NCBI RefSeq assembly: GCF_000281045.1
Contig: NW_008246073.1
Location: 911,050 to 965,289, forward strand
DNA from: Saprolegnia diclina VS20
Lineage: Eukaryota; Oomycota; Saprolegniomycetes; Saprolegniales; Saprolegniaceae
Direction: 5' to 3'
Length of the DNA: 54,240 bases
In this document: piece after piece, positions 54,014 through 54,240 of the stretch
Layout: every line of letters begins with the position of its first letter
How positions within the stretch are numbered: the first letter of the stretch is position 1
Notes under the pieces: model-generated
Told to the model about the DNA's origin: nothing
Database searches by the model: none
What the model saw: the letters and a program-made list of their open reading frames with translations, nothing else
Program-made: the position numbers and the translations under genes

Positions 54014-54214
54014 CTAAGTGTACTGGACCTTGCGAAGGAAGATATCATGATGCGTGTGGTCCGTAAAGGTATAATTGTATAGGATATATCCAAAATGTCG
54101 ATATCTATCGTTCGAGCCGAGCACAGTGTACGCTCCTGTCGCGATTCGAGCTCTTCGTGGCCTGAATGACGCGACGGCGTCGAAAGCGGCGGCTCCGAGC
54201 TCGTGTGTGACAAA
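54014..54214 (-). CDS. Last exon of an unrecognised minus-strand gene, cut by the window edge
   Basis: After a TAG acceptor (plus-strand CTA at 54215-54217) a minus-strand frame of 66 codons runs to a stop at 54014. It begins FVTHELGAAAFDAVASFRP and ends with an ordinary globular stretch, HFGYILYNYTFTDHTHHDIF then LRKVQYT. The composition, the lack of internal stops and the acceptor match the style of the other genes. No start codon lies in the exon, so the 5' part must be beyond position 54240. No family is recognised. It is convergent with WDR89, with a 70-base gap. Confidence 0.5.
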   Translation of the reverse strand, partial: FVTHELGAAAFDAVASFRPRRARIATGAYTVLGSNDRYRHFGYILYNYTFTDHTHHDIFLRKVQYT

Positions 54215-54240
54215 CTACAGTATCGTGGCCGAGTGGCTCT

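Overview
The window looks like a gene-dense stretch of an oomycete nuclear genome, most like the Saprolegniales (Saprolegnia/Achlya type). This is an inference from several signs: GC-rich third codon positions, intergenic gaps mostly of 0.1-1 kb, very short introns (mostly 40-57 bases, donors often GTACGY, acceptors nearly always TAG), animal-like cell-biology genes (anoctamin, PERK-like kinase, snapin-like protein, CaM kinase) and a Crinkler/RHS-type protein. I saw no intact transposon, LTR element, CRISPR array or convincing tRNA/rRNA gene.

Layout. 1-1100: simple repeats and a low-confidence minus-strand ORF. 1114-2628 MATE exporter (+). 2972-6314 ER-membrane eIF2alpha kinase, PERK type (-). 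7337-9622 mitochondrial helical-repeat (PPR-like) protein (+). 10446-10928 GNAT acetyltransferase (-), divergent from MAF1 at 11356-12080 (+). 12358-18282 ten-exon coiled-coil giant of about 1820 aa (-). 18780-20316 Crinkler/RHS-type protein (+). 20794-23664 anoctamin/TMEM16 (+). 23723-25844 an unusual RNase III plus R3H protein (-). 25906-26223 possible three-exon small gene (-). 26334-27609 CaM-kinase-like kinase (-). 28241-28702 RNase HI (+). 28719-29273 TRM112 (-), divergent from the nucleostemin-type GTPase at 29449-31166 (+). 31638-32287 second GNAT (+). 32429-32875 short membrane-anchored glucosidase II beta-like protein (-). 33719-35206 TKL kinase (+). 35285-35995 proteasome beta1 (-). 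36346-38347 beta-CASP protein without the catalytic histidine motif (-). 38718-38936 single-span micro-protein (+). 39050-40096 class II eIF4E/4EHP (-). 40377-41707 coiled-coil protein (-), with a decayed coiled-coil fragment next to it. 42943-44277 equilibrative nucleoside transporter (+). 45448-49027 1177-aa coiled-coil protein (-). 49714-50253 snapin-like (+). 50455-50895 small acidic/serine-rich protein (-). 51923-52369 CGR1 (+). 52821-53943 WDR89 (+). 54014-54214 last exon of a minus-strand gene cut by the window edge.

Functional themes. Many genes serve translation and ribosome supply: PERK-like kinase (translation arrest in ER stress), MAF1 (Pol III repression), TRM112 (methyltransferase partner), nucleostemin-type GTPase, CGR1, 4EHP and possibly WDR89. 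Several of their promoters carry CCAAT boxes, and several promoters share a TATCCGGATA-like palindrome, which may be a common control element. The most unusual protein architectures are the RNase III-R3H protein, the inactive-looking INTS11/CPSF73-like protein and the PERK-like kinase with an ACT-like tail. Exon joins were deduced by hand from reading frame, splice sites and protein continuity. They are predictions, not transcript-supported models.
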